From the NCBI RefSeq assembly GCF_040655075.1, contig NZ_JBFAJC010000021.1:108725-172724 (forward strand): a DNA stretch of 64,000 nucleotides, given 5' to 3'. Origin of the DNA: Actinoallomurus sp040655075 (GTDB lineage Bacteria > Actinomycetota > Actinomycetes > Streptosporangiales > Streptosporangiaceae). The position numbers were made by a program, and so were the translations under genes. The notes beneath the pieces were generated by a model. It was not told where the DNA came from, ran no database searches, and was given only the letters and a program-made list of their open reading frames with translations. Positions 51,792 to 58,599 of the stretch are shown piece by piece (positions within the stretch are counted from its first letter, which is position 1; each line of letters starts with the position of its first letter).

Positions 51792-52334
51792 TTATGCGAG
51801 GGGCCACGCGGCCAGGGTCTCGTACCGTGGTGCCTCACCGCCGAGATGGCTACGGACGAGGTGGATCTCGCCGACCGTCCAGAGGCTGCCTTCGAAGGCG
51901 TCGACCTCGGCCACGAGCGGCCGCAGGTCGAGCGGTTCGCGGGCGCGGGCCAGCGTGAGATGGGGGTGGAAGCGCTTGTGTTCGTCCGCGTCGACGCCTT
52001 CCCTGCGGGCCGCGGCCACGCACGAGTCGGCGAGACGCCGCAGATCGGACTCGAGACCGGTCCACAGCACCCGGGCGGACGCGGGGCGCGGAAAGGCGCC
52101 CGCGCCGGCGAACATCACCGTACGGTGCGGATGCCGCCCGGCGGCGCGTTCGAGCCGGGGCAGCAGGCGCGGCACGACCCGATCGTCCACCTCGCCGTAG
52201 AACGCCAGCGTCACGTGCCACGACGCCCGGCGCGTCCAGCGCAGGTCCGGATGCGCGGCGCGGTGGGGGCGGAACGCGGCCTCGACCTCGTCGAGCACGG
52301 TCTCCGGCGGCATGAGCGCGACGAAAAGCCTCAC
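51792..52334 (-). CDS. thpR: RNA 2',3'-cyclic phosphodiesterase
   Basis: A 180-residue 2H phosphoesterase (LigT/ThpR). Both catalytic histidine motifs are present, HVTL (WHVTLAFYGEVDD) and HLTL (FHPHLTLARAREP). It hydrolyses 2',3'-cyclic phosphates and can ligate RNA ends in vitro. The GTG at 52334 has GAGAAGC at -7; ATG at 52355 lacks a site. With the MFS, MarR and DUF2530 genes next to it, it forms a block that I recall as conserved in Streptomyces relatives. Confidence 0.9.
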   Translation of the reverse strand: MRLFVALMPPETVLDEVEAAFRPHRAAHPDLRWTRRASWHVTLAFYGEVDDRVVPRLLPRLERAAGRHPHRTVMFAGAGAFPRPASARVLWTGLESDLRRLADSCVAAARREGVDADEHKRFHPHLTLARAREPLDLRPLVAEVDAFEGSLWTVGEIHLVRSHLGGEAPRYETLAAWPLA

Positions 52335-52442
52335 ATGCGCCAGCTTCTCATTCACGGACTGTCAGGCCGACCCGTCGACGAAAGGCCGGCCCCTCGGCCG
52401 CGACCCCGCCCCGACCGATCAGGCCGACCGACGTCCAGGCCG

Positions 52443-53780
52443 TCACCGCGTCGTCGCGAGCAGTCCCCGGAGCCGGCCGGCCCGTAGGGCGTCGAGGGCT
52501 GGGCGCGGCGCCATGACGGCGACGACTCCGAAGACGGCGGCGAGGGACACGATGCCACCGATGATCATGCTCGATCGGGGCCCGAAGACCTCCGCCAGCC
52601 AGCCGATGAGCGGCGAGCCGATCGGGGAACTGCCCGCGAACACGAGCATGTACAGGCCCATGACCCGACCCCGCATCTCCGACGGCACGCTCAGCTGCAT
52701 GACCGCGTTGGCGGCCGTGTTGAACGTCAGCAGCGCGATGCCCGTGGGCACCAGCAGCACGACGAAGGACACGTAGTCCGGCATCAGACCGCTCGCGATC
52801 TCCAGGACGCCGAAGACCGTCGCGGCGCCGAACAACAGCCGCATTCTTAGGTTCTTGCGGCGCGCGGCCAGCAGCGAACCCGACAGCGCGCCGACGGCGA
52901 GCATGGTCGAGGCGAGGCCGAACGAGGACGCGCCGCTATGGAAGACCTGGCGGCTCATCAGCGCGGTCGTCATCTGGAAGTTCATGCCGAACGCGGCGAC
53001 GAACAGCACCAGCGTGAGCACCATGACCAGGTCGCGGCGCTGCCGGACGTACCGCAGCCCTTCGCGCAGCTGACCCTTCGCCCGGGGGACGGGCTCCCGG
53101 AGATTCAGCTCGTCCTCGCGCATCAGGTAGAGGCCGAGGAGCACCGCGCCGAAGGATCCGGCGTTGACGAGGAAGACCGGGCCGGTGCCGATGGCGGCGA
53201 TCAGCACGCCGGCGACCGCCGGGCCGAGGATCCGCGCCATGTTGAAGATCGCGCTGTTCAGCGCGATGGCGTTGGACAGGTCGGCGCGCCCGACCATCTC
53301 CACCGCGAACGTCTGCCGGGTCGGGTTGTCCACCACCGTGGCCATGCCGAGGCCGAAGGCCAGCGCGTACACGTGCCAGACCTGGGCGCTGCCGGTGACC
53401 GCGAGCAGGCCGAGCACCAGCGCGAGCGCGCCCATAACCGCCTGGGTGACCATGAGCACGCGCCGCTTGCGGTACCGGTCGGCCAGCACGCCCCCGTACA
53501 GGCCGAACAGCAGCAGCGGCAGGAACTGCAGGCCCGTCGTGATGCCGAGCGCCGCCCCGCTGCCGTGTGTGAGGTCGAGGACCAGCCAGTCCTGCGCGAC
53601 CCGCTGCATCCACGTGCCGGTGTTGGAGACGACCTGACCGGCCGCGAACAGCCGGTAGTTGCGGTTGCGCAGCGACCGGAACAGGCTCAGACCTTGCTGA
53701 GGCGCTCCAGGATCGGCGCCGCCTGGCGCAGGATCTCCCGTTCCTCGGGGGTCAGCTCCGCCAACCGCTGGGCCAGCCAC
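52443..53780 (-). CDS. MFS exporter co-transcribed with MarR
   Basis: A 12-helix MFS protein: LRNRNYRLFAAGQVVSNTGT, loop LYGGVLADRYRKRRVLMVTQ, and VPSEMRGRVMGLYMLVFAGS. It overlaps the MarR gene that precedes it. The start is uncertain: GTG at 53780 lies inside MarR with AAGGAGG too close to it; a non-canonical start near 53690 would fit the hydrophobic N-terminus better. A MarR-regulated multidrug exporter is the likely role. Confidence 0.82.
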   Translation of the reverse strand: MAGPAVGGADPRGTGDPAPGGADPGAPQQGLSLFRSLRNRNYRLFAAGQVVSNTGTWMQRVAQDWLVLDLTHGSGAALGITTGLQFLPLLLFGLYGGVLADRYRKRRVLMVTQAVMGALALVLGLLAVTGSAQVWHVYALAFGLGMATVVDNPTRQTFAVEMVGRADLSNAIALNSAIFNMARILGPAVAGVLIAAIGTGPVFLVNAGSFGAVLLGLYLMREDELNLREPVPRAKGQLREGLRYVRQRRDLVMVLTLVLFVAAFGMNFQMTTALMSRQVFHSGASSFGLASTMLAVGALSGSLLAARRKNLRMRLLFGAATVFGVLEIASGLMPDYVSFVVLLVPTGIALLTFNTAANAVMQLSVPSEMRGRVMGLYMLVFAGSSPIGSPLIGWLAEVFGPRSSMIIGGIVSLAAVFGVVAVMAPRPALDALRAGRLRGLLATTR

Positions 53781-54133
53781 GCCTCCTTGCGGCGCCGCTC
53801 CTCCTTCAGGAGCTTCTCGCCCTCCTCCGTCACGCTCAGGATGACCTGCCGCCGATCCGTCGGATGCGGGTTGCGTGTCAGCAGGCCCCGCTCCTCCAGC
53901 GCGGCGATCACTCGGGTCATCGAGGGGGGTTGTACCTTCTCGTGCTCCGCCAGCTCCCCCGGCGTCAGCGCGCCGTGCCGCGAGACCGCGCCGAGCGCGG
54001 CGAGCTGGGTGACGCTCAGCGACTGTCCCGCCTGAGCGCGCATTCGTCGTGACAGCCTGCTTACGGAGACGCGCAGGGCCGCTGCCAGGCCCGCACGGCT
54101 TCTGGTCTGGGATGTTGGCATTTTCTTTAGCAT
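53687..54133 (-). CDS. MarR-family regulator
   Basis: A 148-residue repressor: LSVTQLAALGAVSRHGALTP, HTH/wing GELAEHEKVQPPSMTRVIAA, LEERGLLTRNPHPTDRRQVI. Charged C-terminal helices dimerise. First gene of an operon with the MFS exporter. A perfect 10-bp inverted repeat lies upstream and is the expected operator. Confidence 0.93.
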   Translation of the reverse strand: MLKKMPTSQTRSRAGLAAALRVSVSRLSRRMRAQAGQSLSVTQLAALGAVSRHGALTPGELAEHEKVQPPSMTRVIAALEERGLLTRNPHPTDRRQVILSVTEEGEKLLKEERRRKEAWLAQRLAELTPEEREILRQAAPILERLSKV

Positions 54134-54145
54134 GAGTCATTACTC

Positions 54146-54192
54146 TTGCTAACGATACGCGTGCGACTCGTATTCCGCAAGGTCGTTAGCAA
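54146..54192. promoter_or_regulatory. MarR operator: 10-bp perfect inverted repeat
   Basis: TTGCTAACGA at 54146-54155 and TCGTTAGCAA at 54183-54192, spaced by 27 bp, upstream of the MarR start. Two half-sites with a wide centre could place two dimers. The remaining stretch to 54432 has no recognised gene. Confidence 0.65.
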
Positions 54193-54432
54193 TGCGTACG
54201 ACTCTGCCCCTCCTCCCGGAGAACGGCACAACGTGCCACCGATCACCGAGCCCGGCCGTCGACGAACCCTCCGGCGAGCACTTGCCGGGAAGGTAACGCA
54301 CCACACCCCCGCGCGGCACCCCGGGACCTGCGGAAATCGACGAATTCTCGCCGCCCGGGCCGTACGGCTCGGACGGCGCCAGGGCGTAACGCGATCCAAC
54401 GGCGATCACGCCGGCCGGTTACGCTGATTCCC

Positions 54433-54690
54433 ATGAGCCGCGAGCGACGTCACGTCACGGAGCCCATCAAGACCAACGACGTCCTGACCGCGGCCGCCGG
54501 CGCCGCGGCGTTCGCCCTGGCGTTCATCGTGCTCCTGATCGTCCCGCTCCCCGCCCGCGACCACTGGTGGCGCTGGGTGTGCGTGGTCGGCTGCGCGATG
54601 GGCCTCTTCGGCTGCTGGTACATCCCGCGCCTCCAGCGTGCCCGCGAGGCCGCCGCCCACCGCCACTCCGCCGACCACGCGACCGGCTGA
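54433..54690 (+). CDS. DUF2530 membrane protein (85 aa)
   Basis: A small actinomycete protein with two membrane helices: VLTAAAGAAAFALAFIVLLI and WWRWVCVVGCAMGLFGCWYI, ending in a charged tail. It matches DUF2530. Related neighbourhoods have it next to MarR, an MFS and ThpR, as here. The 3' side is where the accessory DNA begins. Confidence 0.85.
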   Translation: MSRERRHVTEPIKTNDVLTAAAGAAAFALAFIVLLIVPLPARDHWWRWVCVVGCAMGLFGCWYIPRLQRAREAAAHRHSADHATG

Positions 54691-54699
54691 CACCTGCGC

Positions 54700-55248
54700 C
54701 GGAGCAGGCCCGACGGCTTGATCATCGAGGTCGTTATAGCGGGCGACGTTCTCGATCCCGAACCAGGAGTCGCCGGGGTGGCTCCGGGCCGGGGTCAGGA
54801 GCGGGCCGTGCGCCCGGTGCGCCGGCATGAAGCGCTCGACGCTCTCCCGGTGATGCTCGGCGGCCGGATCGGTGACGGCCCGGTACTCCTCCTCGTGGAG
54901 GTGGACCGTGGCGTGCGGGAAGTCGGGAAGGCCGCCCGTGTGGTCGCGGTGGAGGTGGGTGAGCACGATGTGGCGCACGTCCGCAGGGTCGAAGCCCAGC
55001 CGGGCGACCTGCCGGAGCGCGGTCTGGCCGGGGTCGAGGACCGGTTCGGCGAAGGCGAGGAAGTCCGCGCCGAGCCTCTCGCGGGCGTTCGCCACATCCT
55101 CGTCGCCGAATCCGCTGTCCACCAGGACCAGGCCGTCGGAGTCCGTCTCGATCAGCAGGCAGTGGCAGACCGCCCGCGCGGGCGGCACCTCCTCACCGAC
55201 CGCGGCGATCACACTCATGGATCCACAGTCCAGATGATGTACTCGCAT
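54700..55248 (-). pseudogene. Truncated metallo-beta-lactamase-fold hydrolase
   Basis: ATG at 55248 (GAGGAAG upstream) begins a good MBL-fold enzyme: MRVHHLDCGSMSVIAAVGEE, the metal motif LTHLHRDHTGGLPDFPHATV, and WFGIENVARYNDLD near 54720. Family members continue with LVPLPGHTRGH and ~90 more residues carrying further metal ligands. Here the frame runs instead into sequence antisense to the DUF2530 gene. The 3' third is lost, so the enzyme is almost surely inactive. Divergent from an HxlR gene, its normal partner. Confidence 0.75.
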
Positions 55249-55304
55249 GACACTTCCTCGTCGTTCGTCGAACATCGTCCGCGAGGACGCTAGGAGGCAC
55301 GCTC

Positions 55305-55676
55305 GTGGCTCACCAAGGCGTTGGTCACGGCCAGGGATTGCTGGACGCCTGTTCCGGCCCGGTCGTCGAGCCGAACCCGAACTGTCCCGTCGAGATCACC
55401 CTCGGCGCGCTCCGGGGACGCTGGACCCCGCTGATCCTCGGTGAGTTCCTGCGCTCCGGTGAGCTGAGCTATTCCCAGCTCGCCGCCGCCCTCACGGGTC
55501 TGTCGGACAAGGTGCTCTCCGAACGGCTGGCGCAGCTGACCGAGGCAGGGATCCTGGAACGTCGCCGGACCCCCGCCTGGCCGCCGCGCGTCACGTACGC
55601 GCTGACGGACCGGGGCCGTGCCCTGGCCCCGGTCCTGGAGGCGTTGTGGTCCTGGGGGCGCGGTGACGCCACCTGA
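55305..55676 (+). CDS. HxlR-family regulator
   Basis: A 123-residue winged-helix protein: ACSGPVVEPNPNCPVEITLG, ALRGRWTPLILGEFLRSGEL, then the wing LSERLAQLTEAGILERRRTP and TYALTDRGRALAPVLEALWS. HxlR proteins sense electrophiles through a conserved Cys near the N-terminus; Cys lies in NPNCPVEITL. GTG start after GGAGGCACGCTC. Its divergent MBL gene, probably its original target, is truncated. Confidence 0.92.
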   Translation: MAHQGVGHGQGLLDACSGPVVEPNPNCPVEITLGALRGRWTPLILGEFLRSGELSYSQLAAALTGLSDKVLSERLAQLTEAGILERRRTPAWPPRVTYALTDRGRALAPVLEALWSWGRGDAT

Positions 55677-55708
55677 GCACGGCTTCCAAGGGCGACCGTC
55701 TATAGTTA

Positions 55709-55727
55709 GTTGGGTGACTGACTCAAC
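55709..55727. promoter_or_regulatory. Possible TetR operator overlapping its own start
   Basis: GTTGGGT and ACTCAAC pair at 6 of 7 positions around a 5-nt centre; the GTG start of the TetR gene lies inside. Binding here would block its own expression. Flanking TATAGTTAGT could be the -10 region. Confidence 0.35.
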
Positions 55728-56307
55728 GAAGTCCCGGGTGCGCGGAGTGGACAAGCGCCGCCGCCTGACGGCGGCGGCCGCCCAGGTCCTCCACCGGCAA
55801 GGGGTCGAGCGCACCACGATCGCCGACATCGCGAAGACCGCCGACGTCCCCGTCGGGAACGTCTACTACTACTTCAAGACCAAGGACGAGCTTGTCCAGG
55901 CCGCCCTGTCCGAACACGAAGGGTCGCTGGCCGAGCTCACCGCCGAGCTCGACAAGCTCCCCGACCCCCTCGACCGCCTCAAGGCCCTGGTCGAGGCGTG
56001 GGTGAGCCAACGCGACATCGCCGCCCGCTACGGCTGCCCCACCGGCACCCTCGCCGCCGAACTCGACAAACGCGCCGACGGCACCCTCGACCGGGAGGTG
56101 GGCCGGGTCATCCGCGTGCTGCTGGACTGGGCGGAACACCAGTTCCACGCGCTCGGCCTCCCCGACCCCGGCGACCTCGCCGTCACGCTCGTCGCCGGCT
56201 ACCAGGGCATGTCGCTCCTCACCAACGCCCTGCGCGACCCCGAAATCATGACCCGTGAAGGCGACCGCCTGATCCGCTGGCTCGACACCCTGACTTCCGG
56301 TACGTGA
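55714..56307 (+). CDS. TetR-family regulator, left edge of the Cys-rich peptide locus
   Basis: A 197-residue repressor: KRRRLTAAAAQVLHRQGVER, TTIADIAKTADVPVGNVYYY, FKTKDELVQAALSEHEGSLA; the C-terminus is ALRDPEIMTREGDRLIRWLD. GTG at 55714 is favoured because in-frame sequence upstream belongs to the HxlR gene. The last ~17 codons (56245-56294) occur again at 56903-56952 (48 of 50 bases identical), part of the duplication scar between the two peptide genes. It may control the peptide locus, but this is inferred from position. Confidence 0.9.
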   Translation: MTDSTKSRVRGVDKRRRLTAAAAQVLHRQGVERTTIADIAKTADVPVGNVYYYFKTKDELVQAALSEHEGSLAELTAELDKLPDPLDRLKALVEAWVSQRDIAARYGCPTGTLAAELDKRADGTLDREVGRVIRVLLDWAEHQFHALGLPDPGDLAVTLVAGYQGMSLLTNALRDPEIMTREGDRLIRWLDTLTSGT

Positions 56308-56412
56308 CCGCTTTCGCCTATTCGGCATCGGAATGATGGAAAAACCAATATCGATCGCACCGACAAATAGGAGCGACCATACCCTAATTGGTAGCTGCAC
56401 CGCCTTTTCACA

Positions 56413-56430
56413 CAAGACTTGATCTTGGTC
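56413..56430 (+). promoter_or_regulatory. Conserved palindrome/promoter block upstream of peptide gene A
   Basis: CAAGACTTGATCTTGGTC, 73 bp upstream of the GTG, is identical to 57800-57817 upstream of peptide gene B. It contains the inverted repeat CAAGA-N5-TCTTG and a TTGATC that could be a -35 box, with TAGGTT 17 bp later as -10. Confidence 0.6.
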
Positions 56431-56485
56431 CGGAAGCGGCATAGGTTTCACCCAACCGATTTCCGGCGGTTTAAGGAGGTTGCAG

Positions 56486-56656
56486 GTGTCTCGATTGTTG
56501 GGCGCGATGAGCGACAGGCTGCTGGGCGCAGTCCTCAAAGAACAGTCGGCCGGCGCATGCGTTCCTGAGCACGGCTCACCCTGCAAATGCGTGAACGGAT
56601 GGCAGTACATCTTCGACTGCAACGGCATCTGCCGATGGGACGACGGCCGTTGCTAG
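56486..56656 (+). CDS. Six-cysteine peptide precursor A (56 aa)
   Basis: A short gene absent from standard ORF length cut-offs. GTG start with TAAGGAGG at -6 (an unusually strong site). Residues 1-24 form an amphipathic leader containing AMSDRLLGAVLKEQSAGA; residues 25-56 hold six cysteines (25, 33, 35, 45, 49, 56) with spacing C-x7-C-x-C-x9-C-x3-C-x6-C. Residues 22-24 are Ala-Gly-Ala, matching the A-x-A rule for signal peptidase I. No hydrophobic Sec core is present. It is a paralogue of peptide B (residues 8-30 differ at two positions). Probable product: a 32-residue disulfide-rich peptide beginning and ending with Cys. Confidence 0.75.
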   Translation: MSRLLGAMSDRLLGAVLKEQSAGACVPEHGSPCKCVNGWQYIFDCNGICRWDDGRC

Positions 56657-56754
56657 TGGGCGATAGCCGATAATTCGGCCGTCCGGGCGGCTCCCCGGAA
56701 AGCGCGCGCCGATGGGGGGCCGCTCGTTTCGCGCCGCGATCGATACGGCGGTTC

Positions 56755-56900
56755 TCAAAGGGGCCGCAGCACCGTCCCCAGCACGGTGGCCGCCGAGATG
56801 TAGCCAATTGCCTGGAGTCCAGGCTTCGCTCCGCGTCGCCACGCACGACAAGACAGTCGGATGGCACCACCGCCCGTGGGCCGCGCCGACCGCGGCGAGC
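56755..56900 (-). pseudogene. 3' fragment of S26 signal peptidase gene
   Basis: Reverse strand ends in IGYISAATVLGTVLRPL then stop, matching the C-terminus FGYVSATTVLGTVLRPL of the intact gene at 58144-58599. About 48 codons remain, with frameshifts. It breaks off at 56900, where a TetR fragment on the other strand begins. A product of tandem duplication. Confidence 0.85.
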
Positions 56901-56902
56901 AC

Positions 56903-56952
56903 ATCATGACCCGTGAAGGCGACCGCCCGATCCGCCGGCTCGACACCCTGAC
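56903..56952 (+). pseudogene. 3' fragment of TetR gene (duplication junction)
   Basis: 48 of 50 bases match 56245-56294 of the intact TetR gene (codons for IMTREGDRLIRWLDTL). It directly follows the signal peptidase fragment. The stretch to 57068 is GC-rich and has no further recognised gene. Confidence 0.85.
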
Positions 56953-57068
56953 CGCCGACGGCGACGCCCCCGACCCTGACAGCGGGAAGACCGAGACGGA
57001 CGAGGGCGGACCGGCCGCCCGAGCAGCCGGTCCACCCTCGAGGCGATCCCGCCGTCCGGCCACAGCGC

Positions 57069-57617
57069 CTATTCGGCGCGTGCGGCGGAAGCGGTCGCGG
57101 CCGGGAGCGGAAGCCGGTTCACCGCGAAGGAGCTCGCCGTGATCTTCCCGTCCGTGTCGATCAGGGCGAATGTCGGGTAGCCGGACACGTCGAAGGCGGT
57201 GCCGATCGGACCGTCCGTCTGTTCGACGACGACATCGGTGACCTGTGTCAGCGCGGCGAGGTGCTCCCGGGTCTCCTCTTCGTCACCGTGGAGGACGGCG
57301 AGGACGGGCCGGTCCTCGTCTCCGGCGAGCGTTCGGGCGAGGTCGACGAAGCGCGGTAGCTGCACCTCGCAGGCGCCGCAGCCGGGAGAGAAGAACGCGA
57401 TGACACCGCCGCTCACGGTCGACCGCGAGACCGTGTCACCGGTCGTGGTGCGCGCGGTGAACTCCGGTACGACCGCGTTCGCCGGCAGCATCAGATCCTC
57501 GGCCGGGTCATGCCCACCGCTCTGCGCCCGGAGCCGACGGATGATGCCGTACGTCAGCAGGAGATTCAGCAGGCAGACCACAGCGAGGATGATCAGCGCC
57601 GCGACCACGTAGGGCAT
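57069..57617 (-). CDS. Membrane-anchored TlpA/MauD-like thioredoxin
   Basis: A 182-residue protein: one N-terminal membrane helix (5-25, VVAALIILAVVCLLNLLLTY), a linker, and an extracytoplasmic thioredoxin domain with the active site C80-G-A-C83 in FFSPGCGACEVQLP, and the cis-proline loop VSGYPTFALID (Pro148). Such proteins reduce, form or isomerise disulfides outside the membrane. Its position between the two cysteine-rich peptide genes suggests a role in their folding. A 12-bp trace of its stop region (CGCCTATTCGGC) also occurs at 56315-56326, after the first TetR copy. Confidence 0.88.
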   Translation of the reverse strand: MPYVVAALIILAVVCLLNLLLTYGIIRRLRAQSGGHDPAEDLMLPANAVVPEFTARTTTGDTVSRSTVSGGVIAFFSPGCGACEVQLPRFVDLARTLAGDEDRPVLAVLHGDEEETREHLAALTQVTDVVVEQTDGPIGTAFDVSGYPTFALIDTDGKITASSFAVNRLPLPAATASAARAE

Positions 57618-57799
57618 GGATGACTCTCCGATCAGGTGAATGAGACATCAGACTCGAACAGCCGGCACCATTTCAACGTTTATAGAGTTGCGGAATCGCC
57701 GACAATAAACAATAGAGCGAGCGTTACCGACTACAGTCCCATTGCGCGCAAACAAGGGGCGAACATACCTCTATGGATAGTCGGAAATAAAGCCCCGCG

Positions 57800-57817
57800 C
57801 AAGACTTGATCTTGGTC
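57800..57817 (+). promoter_or_regulatory. Conserved palindrome/promoter block upstream of peptide gene B
   Basis: Identical 18 bp to 56413-56430, 72 bp before the GTG. Flanking bases also match in patches (GCGA.CATA, CGATTTCC.TCGTTTAAGGAGG), showing a duplicated promoter. The AT-rich stretch 57618-57799 holds no gene. Confidence 0.6.
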
Positions 57818-57871
57818 GGAGAAGCCACATATATTGCTGCCAGTCGATTTCCGTCGTTTAAGGAGGTTGCA

Positions 57872-58039
57872 GTGGCTCGAATGTTCGCCGCGATGAGCGA
57901 CAGGCTGCTGAGCGCAGTGCTGAAGGAGCAGACCGCCGGCGCTTGCGTTCCCGAGCACGGCACGTTCTGCAAGTGCGTGAGTGGGAAAAAGTACGTCTAC
58001 AGCTGCAACGGCCCATGCGTTAGGGACGGGTCTTGCTAG
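57872..58039 (+). CDS. Six-cysteine peptide precursor B (55 aa)
   Basis: GTG start with TTTAAGGAGG just upstream. The leader AMSDRLLSAVLKEQTAGA is almost the same as in peptide A; cysteines at 25, 33, 35, 45, 49 and 55 keep the same spacing, with one residue fewer before the last. Conserved core blocks are ACVPEHG, CKCV, CNG and DG.C; the positions between them vary (Trp/Gln to Lys/Lys, Asp to Ser), giving B more positive charge. Ala-Gly-Ala precedes Cys25. It is followed 104 bp later by the convergent signal peptidase gene. Together with A it looks like a duplicated effector or signal peptide. Confidence 0.75.
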   Translation: MARMFAAMSDRLLSAVLKEQTAGACVPEHGTFCKCVSGKKYVYSCNGPCVRDGSC

Positions 58040-58143
58040 TCGTCGATAACCGATAAGCCGGTTGTTCGGGCGGTCTCCCGGAAGGCATACGCCGATGGGA
58101 GGCCGCCCGTTCTTTCGGCGGAACAGGATCGAAGATGCAGTGT

Positions 58144-58599
58144 TCACAGCGGGCGTAGCACCGTTCCCAGCACTGTGGTCGCGGAGACGTAACCGAACTG
58201 CCGGGAGTCCAGGCTCCGCTCCGCGTCGCCACGCACGATGAGACGGCCGGGCGGCACCACGGCACCGCGGGCGGCGCCGACCGCGGCGAGCGTCTCCTCC
58301 GGCACCCGGTCTCCCGGTACGGCCGCGACACGCTTCACCAGCCACGGCGGGTCGGGCTCGGTGTCCGGTCCTGCGACGGGATTACGAAAGACCGCCACGT
58401 CCCCGCGCCGTGGTCGTACGGTGCGACGCACCAGCAGGCGGTCGCCGTCGGCGAAGGTGGGCGCCATGCTGCTCCCCGTCACCCGGACCAGCGCCAGCCG
58501 CGAGCGAAGGACGATCGCAGCGGTGCCGCAGAGCAACACCGTCACGCCGGCGAGGACGGGCAGGGAATCCGGCCGGCGGGCGACCGCACGACGCGTCAC
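58144..58599 (-). CDS. Small S26-family signal peptidase
   Basis: A 151-residue type I signal peptidase of the short, IMP-like kind. One membrane helix (14-32, PVLAGVTVLLCGTAAIVLRS), Ser44 in VTGSSMAPTF and Lys89 in LVKRVAAVPGDRV form the catalytic dyad; box E-like RGDAERSLDSRQFGYV follows. Its ATG overlaps the stop of the ABC exporter gene by four bases, so both are made together. The A-x-A site in the peptide precursors makes them likely substrates. Confidence 0.9.
   Translation of the reverse strand: MTRRAVARRPDSLPVLAGVTVLLCGTAAIVLRSRLALVRVTGSSMAPTFADGDRLLVRRTVRPRRGDVAVFRNPVAGPDTEPDPPWLVKRVAAVPGDRVPEETLAAVGAARGAVVPPGRLIVRGDAERSLDSRQFGYVSATTVLGTVLRPL

Noticed and set aside
56486..58039. 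Lanthipeptide, lasso or thiopeptide cluster
   Set aside because: No LanM/LanB/LanC, lasso cyclase, YcaO or radical SAM gene in the window; precursor cores have few Ser/Thr to dehydrate. Disulfide formation fits better.
56486..58039. Peptides A and B as ordinary Sec-secreted proteins
   Set aside because: The first 24 residues lack a basic head and hydrophobic core; they look amphipathic with Asp, Arg, Lys and Glu.
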